Shown: positions 56,164 through 64,000, numbered from the stretch's first letter. The stretch is 64,000 bases of DNA from Parabacteroides distasonis (GCA_015060925.1 SUXM01000005.1:57308-121307), one strand, 5' to 3'. Notes: generated from the letters alone by a model not told the origin. Made by a program: numbers and translations.

Positions 56164-58161
56164 ATGATGAAACAGAGTGTTCCATATCCTTATTTGTTTT
56201 TTTTATTGGTTGTGTCACTTCTTGCATCTTGTAAGTCTGCCAAGTTGAGTGATGCAGAGGAAAAGCATCGTATTGGTGAATATTATGAAGCCGCAGCTAT
56301 CTATCGGAAAGTTTATACCAAAACTCCTCCTACCAAGCGGGATTTGCGCGGTTATATTGCTTTTCGTATGGCAGAATGTAATCGACTGATTAATAATACC
56401 CCACGAGCGACCAGTGCTTATATGAATGCTTTGCGTTATAACTATCCTGATAGTATTGTAAATTTGCGTCTGGGACAGATGTTCCACAAAGCTGGTAGAT
56501 ATGGAGAGGCCATAAAATATTATAATGATTATTTGTTAACCAATCCGGGTAGTGTATTGGCTTTTAATGGTGTTTTGGGATGTGAAGAGGCTTCTAAATG
56601 GAAGCAAGATCCAACTCGTTATCAAGTGAAACGAATGGAAAAATTTAACTCGCGTCGTTCGGAATTTAGTCCGATGTTGTATGGGGAAAAATATGATCAG
56701 CTTTATTTTGCTTCTACACGGACTCCTAAAGGAGGTGGTAAAGATAAAGAGGATACTAATAATGCTATTACTGGACAACGGAATAATGACTTTTATTTGG
56801 TGAAACAGGATGAAAATGGAGCTTGGATGACTCCAGTGGAATTGGAGGATGAGGTAAATACAGAATTTGATGAAGGTACTCCCTCTTTTTCCAAGGATGG
56901 TAATACGATGTATTATACCTATTGTGCACAGGATCCAGAAGGAAATCGAACCTCGGAGATTTATGTGTCGACACGTAGTAGTGCTAAGTGGGGTAAAGGA
57001 ACAAGAGTTTCTCTTGTAAAAGATTCCGTAACAGCTTTAGGACATCCTTCTATCTCTCCTGATGGAAAATATCTTTATTTTGTATCAGATGTAGTTGGTG
57101 GTCATGGAGGTAAGGATATCTTTCGTGCACGTGTAGCAGGAAATGAATTTGGTCCGATGGAAAATTTAGGAACAGAGATAAATACTCCGGGAGATGAAAT
57201 GTTTCCTTATGTAAGAGATTCTGTTACCCTCTATTTTGCATCAGATGGACATCCGGGTATGGGTGGCTTAGATTTATTTAAGGCGACAATGGATAGCACG
57301 GGTAGATGGAATGTGGAAAATATGAAGGCTCCAATTAATTCTGCATCAGATGATTTTGGAATAACATTCGCTGGAAATAGGGAGATCGGTTTTTTTAGCT
57401 CAAATCGTAATGATGCACGTGGATTTGACCATCTTTATTCATTTGAATTACCCTTAATTACAGTTTCGATAGAGGGTATTGTTTTTGATGTGGATGAAAA
57501 CCCAATAGAAAATGCAACTGTTCGTATTGTGGGTAAAGATGGATTAAATGAAAAGGTGTTGGCTAAGAAAGATGGTAAATACAAGGTTGAATTGGAAAGA
57601 GACATACGTTATGTGATGATGGCAAGTGCACGGGGTTATTTGAATCAAAACTTTGAATTGACTACCGGTCCAGAAGAAAAAAATGAAACTTATATTGTAG
57701 ATTTCTTCCTTTCACCTATTAGTAAACCTGTTGTGATAGAAAATATCTTTTATGATTTTGATAAAGCTACTTTACGTCCGGAGTCGAAAGAAGCGTTGGA
57801 TGAGATGATTAAAATGTTGAATGATAATCCGAATGTAACGATAGAGTTAGGAGCACATACCGATAGAAAAGGATCGGATCAATATAATGAACGTTTGGCG
57901 CAACGAAGAGCTCAATCGGTTGTAGATTATTTGATTGCAGGAGGTATAGCCGAAGAACGTTTGGAAGCCAAAGGGTATGGTGAGAGTGTTCCCAAAGTTA
58001 TTAATAAGAAGATGGCTAAGAACTATGACTTTTTGAATGAAGGAGATGTCTTGACAGAAGAGTTTGTGCTAAAAATGACTCCGGAACAACAGGAAATAGC
58101 GGATCAGATTAATCGTCGAACAGAGTTTAAAGTATTGCGGACAAACTATAATCTATTTTAA
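56164..58161 (+). CDS. porE: PorE-type lipoprotein: TPR, beta-propeller, CRD and OmpA domains
   Basis: Seen: 665 aa; lipobox LLASC (Cys23); TPR-like helices (about 30-140); a PD40/WD40-type propeller (about 165-445) with repeated blades such as GTPSFSKDGNTMYYTYC, GHPSISPDGKYLYFVSD and EMFPYVRDSVTLYFASDG; a carboxypeptidase regulatory-like domain (about 450-530); and an OmpA-C domain (about 540-650: NIFYDFDKATLRPESKEAL, LGAHTDRKGSDQYNERLAQRRAQSV). This order and length match PorE of the P. gingivalis type IX secretion system (about 672 aa), which anchors the Por complex to peptidoglycan. Two adjacent Met codons leave the start uncertain by one. Confidence 0.82.
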   Translation: MMKQSVPYPYLFFLLVVSLLASCKSAKLSDAEEKHRIGEYYEAAAIYRKVYTKTPPTKRDLRGYIAFRMAECNRLINNTPRATSAYMNALRYNYPDSIVNLRLGQMFHKAGRYGEAIKYYNDYLLTNPGSVLAFNGVLGCEEASKWKQDPTRYQVKRMEKFNSRRSEFSPMLYGEKYDQLYFASTRTPKGGGKDKEDTNNAITGQRNNDFYLVKQDENGAWMTPVELEDEVNTEFDEGTPSFSKDGNTMYYTYCAQDPEGNRTSEIYVSTRSSAKWGKGTRVSLVKDSVTALGHPSISPDGKYLYFVSDVVGGHGGKDIFRARVAGNEFGPMENLGTEINTPGDEMFPYVRDSVTLYFASDGHPGMGGLDLFKATMDSTGRWNVENMKAPINSASDDFGITFAGNREIGFFSSNRNDARGFDHLYSFELPLITVSIEGIVFDVDENPIENATVRIVGKDGLNEKVLAKKDGKYKVELERDIRYVMMASARGYLNQNFELTTGPEEKNETYIVDFFLSPISKPVVIENIFYDFDKATLRPESKEALDEMIKMLNDNPNVTIELGAHTDRKGSDQYNERLAQRRAQSVVDYLIAGGIAEERLEAKGYGESVPKVINKKMAKNYDFLNEGDVLTEEFVLKMTPEQQEIADQINRRTEFKVLRTNYNLF

Positions 58162-58163
58162 GT

Positions 58164-59084
58164 ATGCAATTTAAAATCGTTTATTTACTTTTTTTTATAA
58201 TGGCATGTTGTGCTTGTAAAGGTCAACAGAAAGAGGGTACGGATGTTAAGCAACGTACATTTGAGATGATTACTGTCCCTGATACAATTACGCAGCCGGA
58301 AAAACGTGCGATGTATGTTGCCGAACATTATTGGGATACATTTGATTTTACAGATACGATGTATATACATCTTCCAGAGGTGACAGAGCAGGCCTTTTCT
58401 AATTATCTTAGTGTTATGCAATTTATCCCTAAAGAAACTGCTTCTTTTTCTATTCGGAGTATGATGCATAAGGCTGCTATAGAGCCTCTCATGTTTACTT
58501 ATTTTGCAGGATTATTTGAAAAATATCTCTATGACTTAGAATCTCCATTGCATGATGAATCTTTATTTATTTATGCATTGGAAGCGATGTTGCAAGAACC
58601 AGTTTTGGATGATATCCAAAAGGTGCGTCCGGCACATCTATTGGAACTTGCCTTAAAAAATAGATTAGGAGAAGTGGCTATTAACTTTGAGTATATGTTG
58701 GCTGATGGGAAGGTAAGTTCACTGTATGAGGTGGAAACGGATTATCTCTTGTTGTTTTTTTATCAGCCGGATTGTCATACCTGCATGGATATTAAAGAGA
58801 AGATAGTCGGATCGTCTCTGATTAAAGAATGTATGAACCATAAAAAAATGAGGATATTAGCCATTTATCCAGGAGAAAACATCTATTCTTGGAAGAGTAA
58901 TTTGGCTTATATGCCATCAGATTGGATACATGCTTATGATCATACAGAACGTATTCGTGGTGAGGAAATTTATGATTTGAAGACAAGCTCGACGCTTTAT
59001 TTGTTAGATAAAGAGAAAAAAGTCTTATTGAAAGATGCTAATGTGGAACAAATTGAACTGTTTATCCGAAAGAATGTTCAATAG
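58164..59084 (+). CDS. DUF5106 thioredoxin-like lipoprotein
   Basis: Seen: 306 aa; lipoprotein-type signal (MQFKIVYLLFFIMACCAC); a helical DUF5106-like N-terminal half (about 35-170); a thioredoxin-fold C-terminal half with the redox pair in YQPDCHTCMDIK (CHTC). Starts 2 nt after the porE stop, so certainly cotranscribed. Possibly an envelope thiol-disulfide protein linked with the PorE complex; this link is inference from position only. Confidence 0.75.
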   Translation: MQFKIVYLLFFIMACCACKGQQKEGTDVKQRTFEMITVPDTITQPEKRAMYVAEHYWDTFDFTDTMYIHLPEVTEQAFSNYLSVMQFIPKETASFSIRSMMHKAAIEPLMFTYFAGLFEKYLYDLESPLHDESLFIYALEAMLQEPVLDDIQKVRPAHLLELALKNRLGEVAINFEYMLADGKVSSLYEVETDYLLLFFYQPDCHTCMDIKEKIVGSSLIKECMNHKKMRILAIYPGENIYSWKSNLAYMPSDWIHAYDHTERIRGEEIYDLKTSSTLYLLDKEKKVLLKDANVEQIELFIRKNVQ

Positions 59085-59101
59085 TTATTCGGAAATAATA
59101 T

Positions 59102-59109
59102 TACTTTTG
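59102..59109 (+). promoter_or_regulatory. Possible -7 box before the DUF151 gene
   Basis: TACTTTTG fits TAnnTTTG, 26 nt before the GTG start at 59136. -33 box unclear. Confidence 0.4.
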
Positions 59110-59135
59110 TATTAAGACTAAAACATTGTAGTAGC

Positions 59136-59765
59136 GTGGATAAAAAAATAAGATTGCGGGTACAAGGATTAACAAATAGCCAAATACATTCGGGTGCATA
59201 CGCTTTGATTTTGGCAGAAGAGGGAGGTGCTCATCGGATTCCTATTATAGTGGGGACAGCAGAGGCACAGTCTATAGCTATTGCGTTGGAACGAATAACT
59301 CCTCCTCGCCCTTTGACGCATGATTTGTTCGCTTCTTTTTCTCAAGCGTTTGGAATACGTTTGCGTGAAGTGTTTATCTATAAATTTGAAGATGGTATCT
59401 TTTATTCGGAATTGCTTTTTGATAACGGAGTGAATTTGATTCGTTTGGATTCGCGTACGTCGGATGCTATAGCTATAGCTTTGCGTGTGAAGTGTGATAT
59501 TTATACAACTTTAGAGATTGTAAAGGAGTGTGGTGTTGTTCTTGAAGAGGTTTCACCGGAAAAAGTGGTAGATGAAGAAAAGGGCTTATTGGAGTTGGAG
59601 CCTGAGGATATAAAAGATGAGAAACTTTTAAAGAAGTGGCTTTCTTTATTGGAACAGGAAGAACTTTCAGAACGTTTGAATGAGGCTATTTCCAAAGAAA
59701 ATTATGAATATGCAAGAATGTATAGAGATGAGATAAAACGTCGCGAGGAGGAGGAAAAAGATTGA
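59136..59765 (+). CDS. Bifunctional nuclease (DUF151) family protein with UVR motif
   Basis: Seen: 209 aa; N-terminal DUF151 domain (about 1-135: GAYALILAEEGGAHRIPIIVGTAEAQSIAIALE, RPLTHDLFASF, RTSDAIAIALRVKCDIY) and a C-terminal UvrB/UvrC motif (about 170-205: LNEAISKENYEYARMYRDEIKRREEE). The start is GTG at 59136. Plant relatives have DNase/RNase activity; the bacterial role is unclear. It precedes the CNT transporter by one base. Confidence 0.82.
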   Translation: MDKKIRLRVQGLTNSQIHSGAYALILAEEGGAHRIPIIVGTAEAQSIAIALERITPPRPLTHDLFASFSQAFGIRLREVFIYKFEDGIFYSELLFDNGVNLIRLDSRTSDAIAIALRVKCDIYTTLEIVKECGVVLEEVSPEKVVDEEKGLLELEPEDIKDEKLLKKWLSLLEQEELSERLNEAISKENYEYARMYRDEIKRREEEEKD

Positions 59766-59766
59766 T

Positions 59767-61083
59767 ATGATTGGACAGCTGTTTGGGGTAGATTTTATTT
59801 CTTTTGTTCGAGGAGTTTTGGGTATTGTAACGGTATTGGGTCTCGCTTATCTGATGAGTTATGATCGTAAGCAGGTTGATTGGAAACTTGTAGCCGGTGG
59901 TTTGTTTTTGCAGTTTGTTTTTGCATTAGCAGTTTTGTATGTCCCATTTGTTGGAACTTGTTTGGAGTGGATGGGTAAGATTTTTATTAAAGTGATGGAT
60001 TTTACCCAAAATGGTGTCGAATTTCTTTTAGGCCCTTTAGCTTCTAAGAAGGAAGGCTTTATTTTTCTGATACATTCATTACCTGTTGTTATTTTCTTTT
60101 CTGCATTAGTCTCTTTATTTTATCACTGGGGTATTATTCAGAGAGTTGTAAGTATTTTTTCTTGGATTTTACGTCGTTTTATGAATATTTCAGGTACAGA
60201 GGGGTTAGTTGTTTCCGGGAATGTTTTTATGGGAATGACAGAGTCTCCAGTGTTGATTAAGAATTATTTACCAACGATGACTCGATCGGAAATCTTTTTG
60301 GTGATGGTTTCTGGTATGGGTACGATAGCGGGAACTGTTATGGGTACTTATATTGGAGTACTGTCGAATGGTGATCCGGTCGCTAAGTTATTATTTGCCA
60401 AACATCTTCTTTCTGCATCATTGATGGCAGCTCCCGGCTCGATAGTTTTAGCTAAAATATTATGTCCGCAGAAGGACAAGGTAAATCTTCAGAAAGTGGA
60501 AATGTTGAAACCAAAGGTTCATACCAATGCTTTAGAGGCTATAGCATCAGGAACTTCTGTTGGTATTCGGTTAATGGTGAATATTGCGGCGATGTTGTTG
60601 GTATTTATAGCGATGGTCGCTTTGGCTAATTATCTTTTAGAAGGAATAATAGGCCGTTACACAGGATTGAATGAATGGATTATTTCTGTTACAGGAGGAC
60701 GTTTGGAAGGGTTGACTTTCCAAGCTATATTAGGATTACTTCTTGCTCCTTTTATGTGGTTGATAGGTGTTCCTTGGCAAGATGCTATGGTTGTGGGATC
60801 ATTATTGGGTCAGAAGACTATATTGAATGAGTTTGTAGCCTATTTTCAGATGCAGGAATGGAAAGAAGCAGGATTGTTTTTCTATGAAAAATCAATAATT
60901 ATGTCAACCTATATTTTATGTGGTTTTGCTAATATCTCTTCCATTGGAATTTTAATAGGAGGAATGGGGGTGTTAATCCCTGAAAAACGTGAAATGATTA
61001 CCAAGTTGGGTGTTCCGGCCATGATTGGTGGTGCTTTGGTCTCTGTACTTTCTGCAACCATGGTTGGTCTGATCTTTGGATGA
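59767..61083 (+). CDS. Concentrative nucleoside transporter (NupC/CNT family)
   Basis: Imports nucleosides with Na+ or H+. Seen: 438 aa with about ten hydrophobic segments; CNT signatures GNVFMGMTESPVLIKNYLPTMTRSEIFLVMVSGMGTIAGTVMGTYIG (nucleoside gate/core) and CGFANISSIGILIGGMGVLIPEKR. The ATG follows the preceding stop by one base, so translation is coupled. Confidence 0.9.
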   Translation: MIGQLFGVDFISFVRGVLGIVTVLGLAYLMSYDRKQVDWKLVAGGLFLQFVFALAVLYVPFVGTCLEWMGKIFIKVMDFTQNGVEFLLGPLASKKEGFIFLIHSLPVVIFFSALVSLFYHWGIIQRVVSIFSWILRRFMNISGTEGLVVSGNVFMGMTESPVLIKNYLPTMTRSEIFLVMVSGMGTIAGTVMGTYIGVLSNGDPVAKLLFAKHLLSASLMAAPGSIVLAKILCPQKDKVNLQKVEMLKPKVHTNALEAIASGTSVGIRLMVNIAAMLLVFIAMVALANYLLEGIIGRYTGLNEWIISVTGGRLEGLTFQAILGLLLAPFMWLIGVPWQDAMVVGSLLGQKTILNEFVAYFQMQEWKEAGLFFYEKSIIMSTYILCGFANISSIGILIGGMGVLIPEKREMITKLGVPAMIGGALVSVLSATMVGLIFG

Positions 61084-61102
61084 AAATAGAAAAAATAAGA
61101 GT

Positions 61103-61801
61103 ATGCAGATATTTTATACACCGGATATTGAGATTAAATCGGAACTTCCAGAGGAGGAAGCTGGACACTGTATTCGTGTTTTGCGTTTAACAGAAGGCGA
61201 TGAGATCTTGTTAACAGATGGAAAAGGTTTCTTTTATAAAGCAACTATTAGTCGTGCACATCATAAACATTGTGAAGTCGAAATTTTAGAGAGCTGGAAA
61301 CAACCGGATTTGTGGAATTTTAAACTTCATATAGCTGTTGCTCCGACGAAAAATATGGATCGAATAGAATGGTTTGTGGAGAAAGCTACAGAAATAGGGA
61401 TTGATTCCATAACCTGTTTGAATTGTCGTTTTTCAGAACGAAAAGAGATAAAACCTGCTCGTTTGGAAAAAATATTGGTTAGTGCCATGAAGCAATCTCA
61501 AAAAGCAACATTACCGATATTAACCGGAATGACTGACTTTAAAACTTTTGTCAATCAGCCTTTTTACGGGCGGAAATTTATCGCACATTGTGAGGATGGC
61601 GATAAGCAATTATTGAAACAGATTTATAAACCTGGTGAGAATGCTTTAATTTTGATTGGACCGGAAGGCGATTTCAGTCCGGAAGAGATCGCTTTAGCTT
61701 TACAAAATGGATTTGAACCTATTTCATTAGGAGAAAGTCGTTTGAGAACGGAAACGGCAGCATTAGTAGCTTGTCATACTATTCATGTGCTAAATCAATA
61801 G
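61103..61801 (+). CDS. rsmE: 16S rRNA m3U1498 methyltransferase
   Basis: SAM-dependent methylation of U1498 in 16S rRNA. Seen: 232 aa from ATG 61103 (MQIFYTPDI). The frame is open upstream to a TTG inside the CNT gene, rejected as start. N-terminal PUA-like domain (about 1-70) and a knotted SPOUT domain with LHIAVAPTKNMDRIEWFVEKATEIGIDSI, LIGPEGDFSPEEI and SLGESRLRTETAALVA. It lies 19 nt after the transporter and 3 nt before the acetyltransferase gene. Confidence 0.93.
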   Translation: MQIFYTPDIEIKSELPEEEAGHCIRVLRLTEGDEILLTDGKGFFYKATISRAHHKHCEVEILESWKQPDLWNFKLHIAVAPTKNMDRIEWFVEKATEIGIDSITCLNCRFSERKEIKPARLEKILVSAMKQSQKATLPILTGMTDFKTFVNQPFYGRKFIAHCEDGDKQLLKQIYKPGENALILIGPEGDFSPEEIALALQNGFEPISLGESRLRTETAALVACHTIHVLNQ

Positions 61802-61804
61802 AAA

Positions 61805-62362
61805 ATGACAGAAAAGGAGAAGTGCCATAAAGGTTTATTGTATGATGCGAATTATGATTCAGAACTAATAGCTGAACGTGATAAGGCCAAGGAGTTACTA
61901 TTTGATTACAACCATTTACGTCCATCTCAGAAAGTAGAGAAGACAAAACTTTTGAAAAGGTTATTTGGCAAAACAGGAGAGAATTTGCTTATTGAATCTC
62001 CTTTTATGTGTGATTATGGTTACAATATTTCGGTAGGGGAGAACTTTTACGCCAATTATAATTTAGTCATATTGGATGATGCTAAAGTGACAATTGGGGA
62101 TAATGCTTTCATTGCTCCTAATGTCGGAATCTATACGGCTGGTCATCCGTTAGATGCCGAAAGACGGAATCAAGGTTTGGAATATGCTTATCCTATCAAA
62201 ATAGGAAACAATGTTTGGATTGGTGCCGGTGTTACTATCTTGCCGGGGGTAGAAATTGGAGATAATGTAGTGATAGGAGCAGGTAGTGTGGTAACAAAGA
62301 GTATTCCTTCGGATACTTTAGCTTTTGGGAATCCTTGTCGGGTGGTACGTAAGATAGGATGA
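61805..62362 (+). CDS. Sugar O-acetyltransferase (Maa/LacA family)
   Basis: Seen: 185 aa; N-terminal helical Mac domain (KCHKGLLYDANYDSELIAERDKAKELLFDYN), then left-handed beta-helix hexapeptides, with catalytic His in TAGHPLDAERRN and the CoA-binding end GAGSVVTKSIPSDTLAFGNPCRVVRKIG. Acetylates maltose, galactosides or a related sugar; the acceptor is unknown. It starts 3 nt after rsmE and ends in a terminator. Confidence 0.9.
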   Translation: MTEKEKCHKGLLYDANYDSELIAERDKAKELLFDYNHLRPSQKVEKTKLLKRLFGKTGENLLIESPFMCDYGYNISVGENFYANYNLVILDDAKVTIGDNAFIAPNVGIYTAGHPLDAERRNQGLEYAYPIKIGNNVWIGAGVTILPGVEIGDNVVIGAGSVVTKSIPSDTLAFGNPCRVVRKIG

Positions 62363-62371
62363 ATTCAATAT

Positions 62372-62408
62372 AAAAAGTCTCAATATTTAAAAGTTGAGGC
62401 TTTTTTAT
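62372..62408 (+). terminator. Terminator after the acetyltransferase gene
   Basis: Arms 62372-62383 and 62394-62405 (AAAAAGTCTCAA with TTGAGGCTTTTT, one G-U) followed by T-rich sequence. It shares its GCCTCAA/TTGAGGC core with hairpins at 63254 and 63723. Confidence 0.8.
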
Positions 62409-62494
62409 TTTGTACCCATAACGTATAAAAAACAGACTGTCATATACTAAAAATAAGCGATTTATAGAAAGAAATTTAACTTAAAGAAGAGACA

Positions 62495-63187
62495 ATGATG
62501 AAACAGACTTTTGTAAATGTAATGGGGATACTCCTTCTGGGTATGAGTTTGACTATGTGTCAGCAACATTCTGCGACACAAGTAGATACTGTAATCGAGG
62601 ATACGCTAAAGGTTTCCACACCCCAAGAAGCCATCGCAAAGCTTATGGCTGGAAATGAACGTTATATCAATGAAAAGAGCATTTATCCGCGTAGTGATAT
62701 GGATCGGGTAAACGAAACGGCCCCTCATCAGGCTCCATTTGCAGCAGTAGTAGGCTGTTCGGATTCACGAGTACCGGTCGAGTTACTGTTTGACCAAGGT
62801 GTTGGCGACATATTTGTTATTCGTACAGCAGGTAATAATGTGAACAGTGAAATGGTAATGGGGAGTGTAGATTATGCAATCGAACATTTGGGTGTTAAGG
62901 TATTGTTAGTGTTGGGACATGGTTCATGTGGTGGTGTAACCGGTGCTATTTCCGAAGGCAAAGAAGAGCATGGTAATATTGGAAAGCTACTTGGTACAAT
63001 CCGAAACGATGTGGCTGCTTATGTAGGAAAAACGGATAGTCTCGATGTTGCAATCCGTCATCATGCCCATGTACAAGTAGAACGAATTTTGACTTATCCG
63101 CATGTGACAGAAAAGATTGAAAAGGGCGAATTATTGGTAAAACGTGCTTACTATGATGTAAAAACAGGTAAGGTTACGATTGATTAA
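62495..63187 (+). CDS. Beta-carbonic anhydrase, exported lipoprotein
   Basis: Interconverts CO2 and bicarbonate. Seen: 230 aa; N-terminal signal with lipobox LTMC (Cys22); then a beta-class domain with zinc ligands Cys88 (GCSDSR, including Asp90/Arg92 dyad), His142 and Cys145 (LGHGSCGGV). Complete C-terminus. Export is unusual for the bulk of cytosolic beta enzymes but known for some Bacteroidetes homologues. Monocistronic with a terminator; no clear promoter boxes. Confidence 0.9.
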   Translation: MMKQTFVNVMGILLLGMSLTMCQQHSATQVDTVIEDTLKVSTPQEAIAKLMAGNERYINEKSIYPRSDMDRVNETAPHQAPFAAVVGCSDSRVPVELLFDQGVGDIFVIRTAGNNVNSEMVMGSVDYAIEHLGVKVLLVLGHGSCGGVTGAISEGKEEHGNIGKLLGTIRNDVAAYVGKTDSLDVAIRHHAHVQVERILTYPHVTEKIEKGELLVKRAYYDVKTGKVTID

Positions 63188-63253
63188 TCTTTTGCGTGAA
63201 GATGACATATTAGCGCTTATTTTAGTATATTGGGTACAGAAATTTCTCAATTC

Positions 63254-63288
63254 AAAAAGCCTCAACTCTAAAGTTGAGGCTTTTTTTT
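63254..63288 (+). terminator. Terminator after the carbonic anhydrase gene
   Basis: AAAAAGCCTCAAC (63254-63266) pairs perfectly with GTTGAGGCTTTTT (63273-63285), loop of 6, with the T-run continuing to 63288. The flanking A-run would let it act on the opposing strand too. Confidence 0.92.
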
Positions 63289-63297
63289 ATGATTGTA

Positions 63298-63483
63298 TTA
63301 TTCTTTCTTTGATTTCTTTCTAATTTCTTTTACCAATACCGTATGGCAAACGAAAAGAAATAAGGCTAATAAAGCATATCCCCAATTCTTATCTTGAATA
63401 CTAAAAGATAAGAATCCAATGTAGAAAGCACAGGCTAAGATATTCAATACAACTGCAATTGTGGCTTGTTTACTTGTTTTCAT
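63298..63483 (-). CDS. Small two-helix membrane protein
   Basis: No family recognised. Seen: 61 aa; hydrophobic segments about 8-28 and 34-50 and a basic C-terminus (KEIRKKSKKE), so N- and C-termini probably face the cytoplasm. Its ATG lies inside the end of the preceding small gene (14-nt overlap), which argues that both are real and coupled. It ends just before the bidirectional hairpin at 63254. Confidence 0.55.
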   Translation of the reverse strand: MKTSKQATIAVVLNILACAFYIGFLSFSIQDKNWGYALLALFLFVCHTVLVKEIRKKSKKE

Positions 63484-63658
63484 TGCTTCTTCTTTTGATA
63501 GAAATAAAATTATAAACCAAACTTCCTAAAATGAACATACCGAATATTGCTAAATAATAAGTGCCATCCACTAAACACCAGATGGTGTAAAGTAATGCTA
63601 TTATTGCTAAGATTATTAATGCTATACGTCTCATTCCCTTATTCATGATAATTGACAC
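63470..63658 (-). CDS. Small two-helix membrane protein, first of pair
   Basis: No family recognised. Seen: 62 aa; hydrophobic segments about 10-28 and 31-50, basic tail (SIKRRSNENK). Start at 63658 or the Met codon at 63646 (MNKGMRR). It overlaps the next small membrane gene by 14 nt. Similar size and layout suggest paralogous or partner subunits. Confidence 0.55.
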   Translation of the reverse strand: MSIIMNKGMRRIALIILAIIALLYTIWCLVDGTYYLAIFGMFILGSLVYNFISIKRRSNENK

Positions 63659-63722
63659 AATATTCGTGAATAATTATGAAGTTTACAAATATTTTTCTAA
63701 AAAACAATATGAATAGTAGTAA

Positions 63723-63765
63723 ATTTCAATAGCCTCAACCCTACCCAGGTTGAGGCTATTGAAAT
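63723..63765. terminator. Perfect 18-bp hairpin
   Basis: Arms 63723-63740 and 63748-63765 are perfectly complementary around a 7-nt loop; core AGCCTCAACC/GGTTGAGGCT. It lies 21 nt past a minus-strand stop (63787) that may be the remnant end of guaA, and upstream of the small membrane genes on the same strand. Confidence 0.8.
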
Positions 63766-63786
63766 ATGCTTTAAAAAGGCTTTATT

Positions 63787-63801
63787 TTATTCCCACTCGA
63801 T
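63787..63801 (-). pseudogene. Possible last codons of guaA separated by an IS
   Basis: Minus-strand ATC GAG TGG GAA TAA encodes IEWE and stop, identical to the conserved end of GMP synthase (PPATIEWE). Upstream of it the sequence becomes the IS30 end instead of GuaA. Only four codons support this, so it is tentative. Confidence 0.3.
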
Positions 63802-63839
63802 TTTAATTGGCGAATTCAACTTGCAAATGCAATCGAATT

Positions 63840-64000
63840 CTAATTGGTTAATAATAAATTAAATTTCTCATTTGGTGTGAGATAACCAAGCCTCTTTCTG
63901 GGCCTGTTGTTCAATTTTTCTTCAACCCAGGCAACAAACTCATCGGTTATTCCACTGAAGTCCGTTCCTTTGGGGATGTATTGCCTGATGAGACCGTTCA
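63840..64000 (-). mobile_element. IS30-family transposase, C-terminal end (partial)
   Basis: Seen: minus-strand frame from the window edge to TAG at 63840, 52 codons, reading GLIRQYIPKGTDFSGITDEFV and NNRPRKRLGYLTPNEKFNLLLTN. This is the C-terminal end of the IS30 DDE transposase, including the segment around the catalytic Glu region (KLNNRPRKRLGY). The element continues past 64000. Its outer inverted repeat probably lies within 63802-63835 (GGCGAATTCAACTTGCAAAT). Confidence 0.85.

Overview
The window reads as a chromosome segment of an AT-rich Bacteroidales bacterium, closest in flavour to Parabacteroides/Tannerellaceae or Porphyromonas relatives. The reasons are the Bacteroidetes promoter boxes (TTTG, 19-21 nt, TAnnTTTG) in front of the tRNA genes, weak or absent Shine-Dalgarno sequences, the family-restricted proteins (DUF5606, DUF3276/PUR, DUF2027-Smr, long NusB, DUF5106), an S46 dipeptidyl-peptidase, and two type IX secretion components (PorT and a PorE-type lipoprotein). 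Species-level assignment is not possible from sequence alone.

Layout. 1-7.7 kb, minus strand: two sugar-related operons. One has a Tat-exported TIM-barrel protein (cut by the window edge), a Tat-exported Gfo/Idh oxidoreductase and a membrane tetraheme cytochrome fused to a SUMF1 domain. The other has a cytosolic Gfo/Idh oxidoreductase and a periplasmic GH2 beta-galactosidase. Then tRNA-Trp, glutamine synthetase, a uracil-DNA-glycosylase-family gene overlapping an unknown gene, an ABC-F/MFS pair, a YitT-type membrane protein, an aminotransferase and a LolC/E-type permease. 17.6-25 kb, minus: glycosyltransferase, lysA, lysC, ftsE and a histidine block (hisIE, hisF, hisA, hisH). Two tRNA-Asp genes, an M23 peptidase lipoprotein, and mannonate metabolism (uxuA plus SDR reductase) follow. 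29.6-36.3 kb, plus: an AcrA/AcrB/OprM efflux system followed by lpxA. 36.4-40 kb, minus: DUF5606, coaE, ybbR, yajC, nusB. 40-45 kb: DUF3276, a ferredoxin, porT, cdsA, ftsH, rsfS. Then two identical tRNA-Gln genes, a NatAB-type ABC exporter, dnaG, a DPP11-type peptidase, a CYTH protein, DUF2027-Smr and a TerB-DnaJ protein. 54.9-63.2 kb, plus: a long queA homologue, porE-like, a DUF5106 lipoprotein, a DUF151 nuclease-like gene, a CNT nucleoside transporter, rsmE, a sugar O-acetyltransferase and an exported carbonic anhydrase. The window ends with two tiny membrane proteins and the 3' end of an IS30-family transposase.

The most unusual signal is non-coding. At least five intergenic gaps carry arrays of imperfect palindromes, consensus TTCCATGCCYATGGAA, repeated with an almost exact 22-bp period (two helical turns). 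Most lie just 3' of genes, and one runs into the end of ftsH. A separate array of about 8 units with 19-21 bp spacing and a different core (TTTTGYAAAGTTAGAAA) lies between dnaG and the DPP11 gene. No described element known to me matches these. The second point of interest is the cytochrome-SUMF1 fusion next to Tat-exported sugar oxidoreductases, which suggests an extracytoplasmic sugar redox system.
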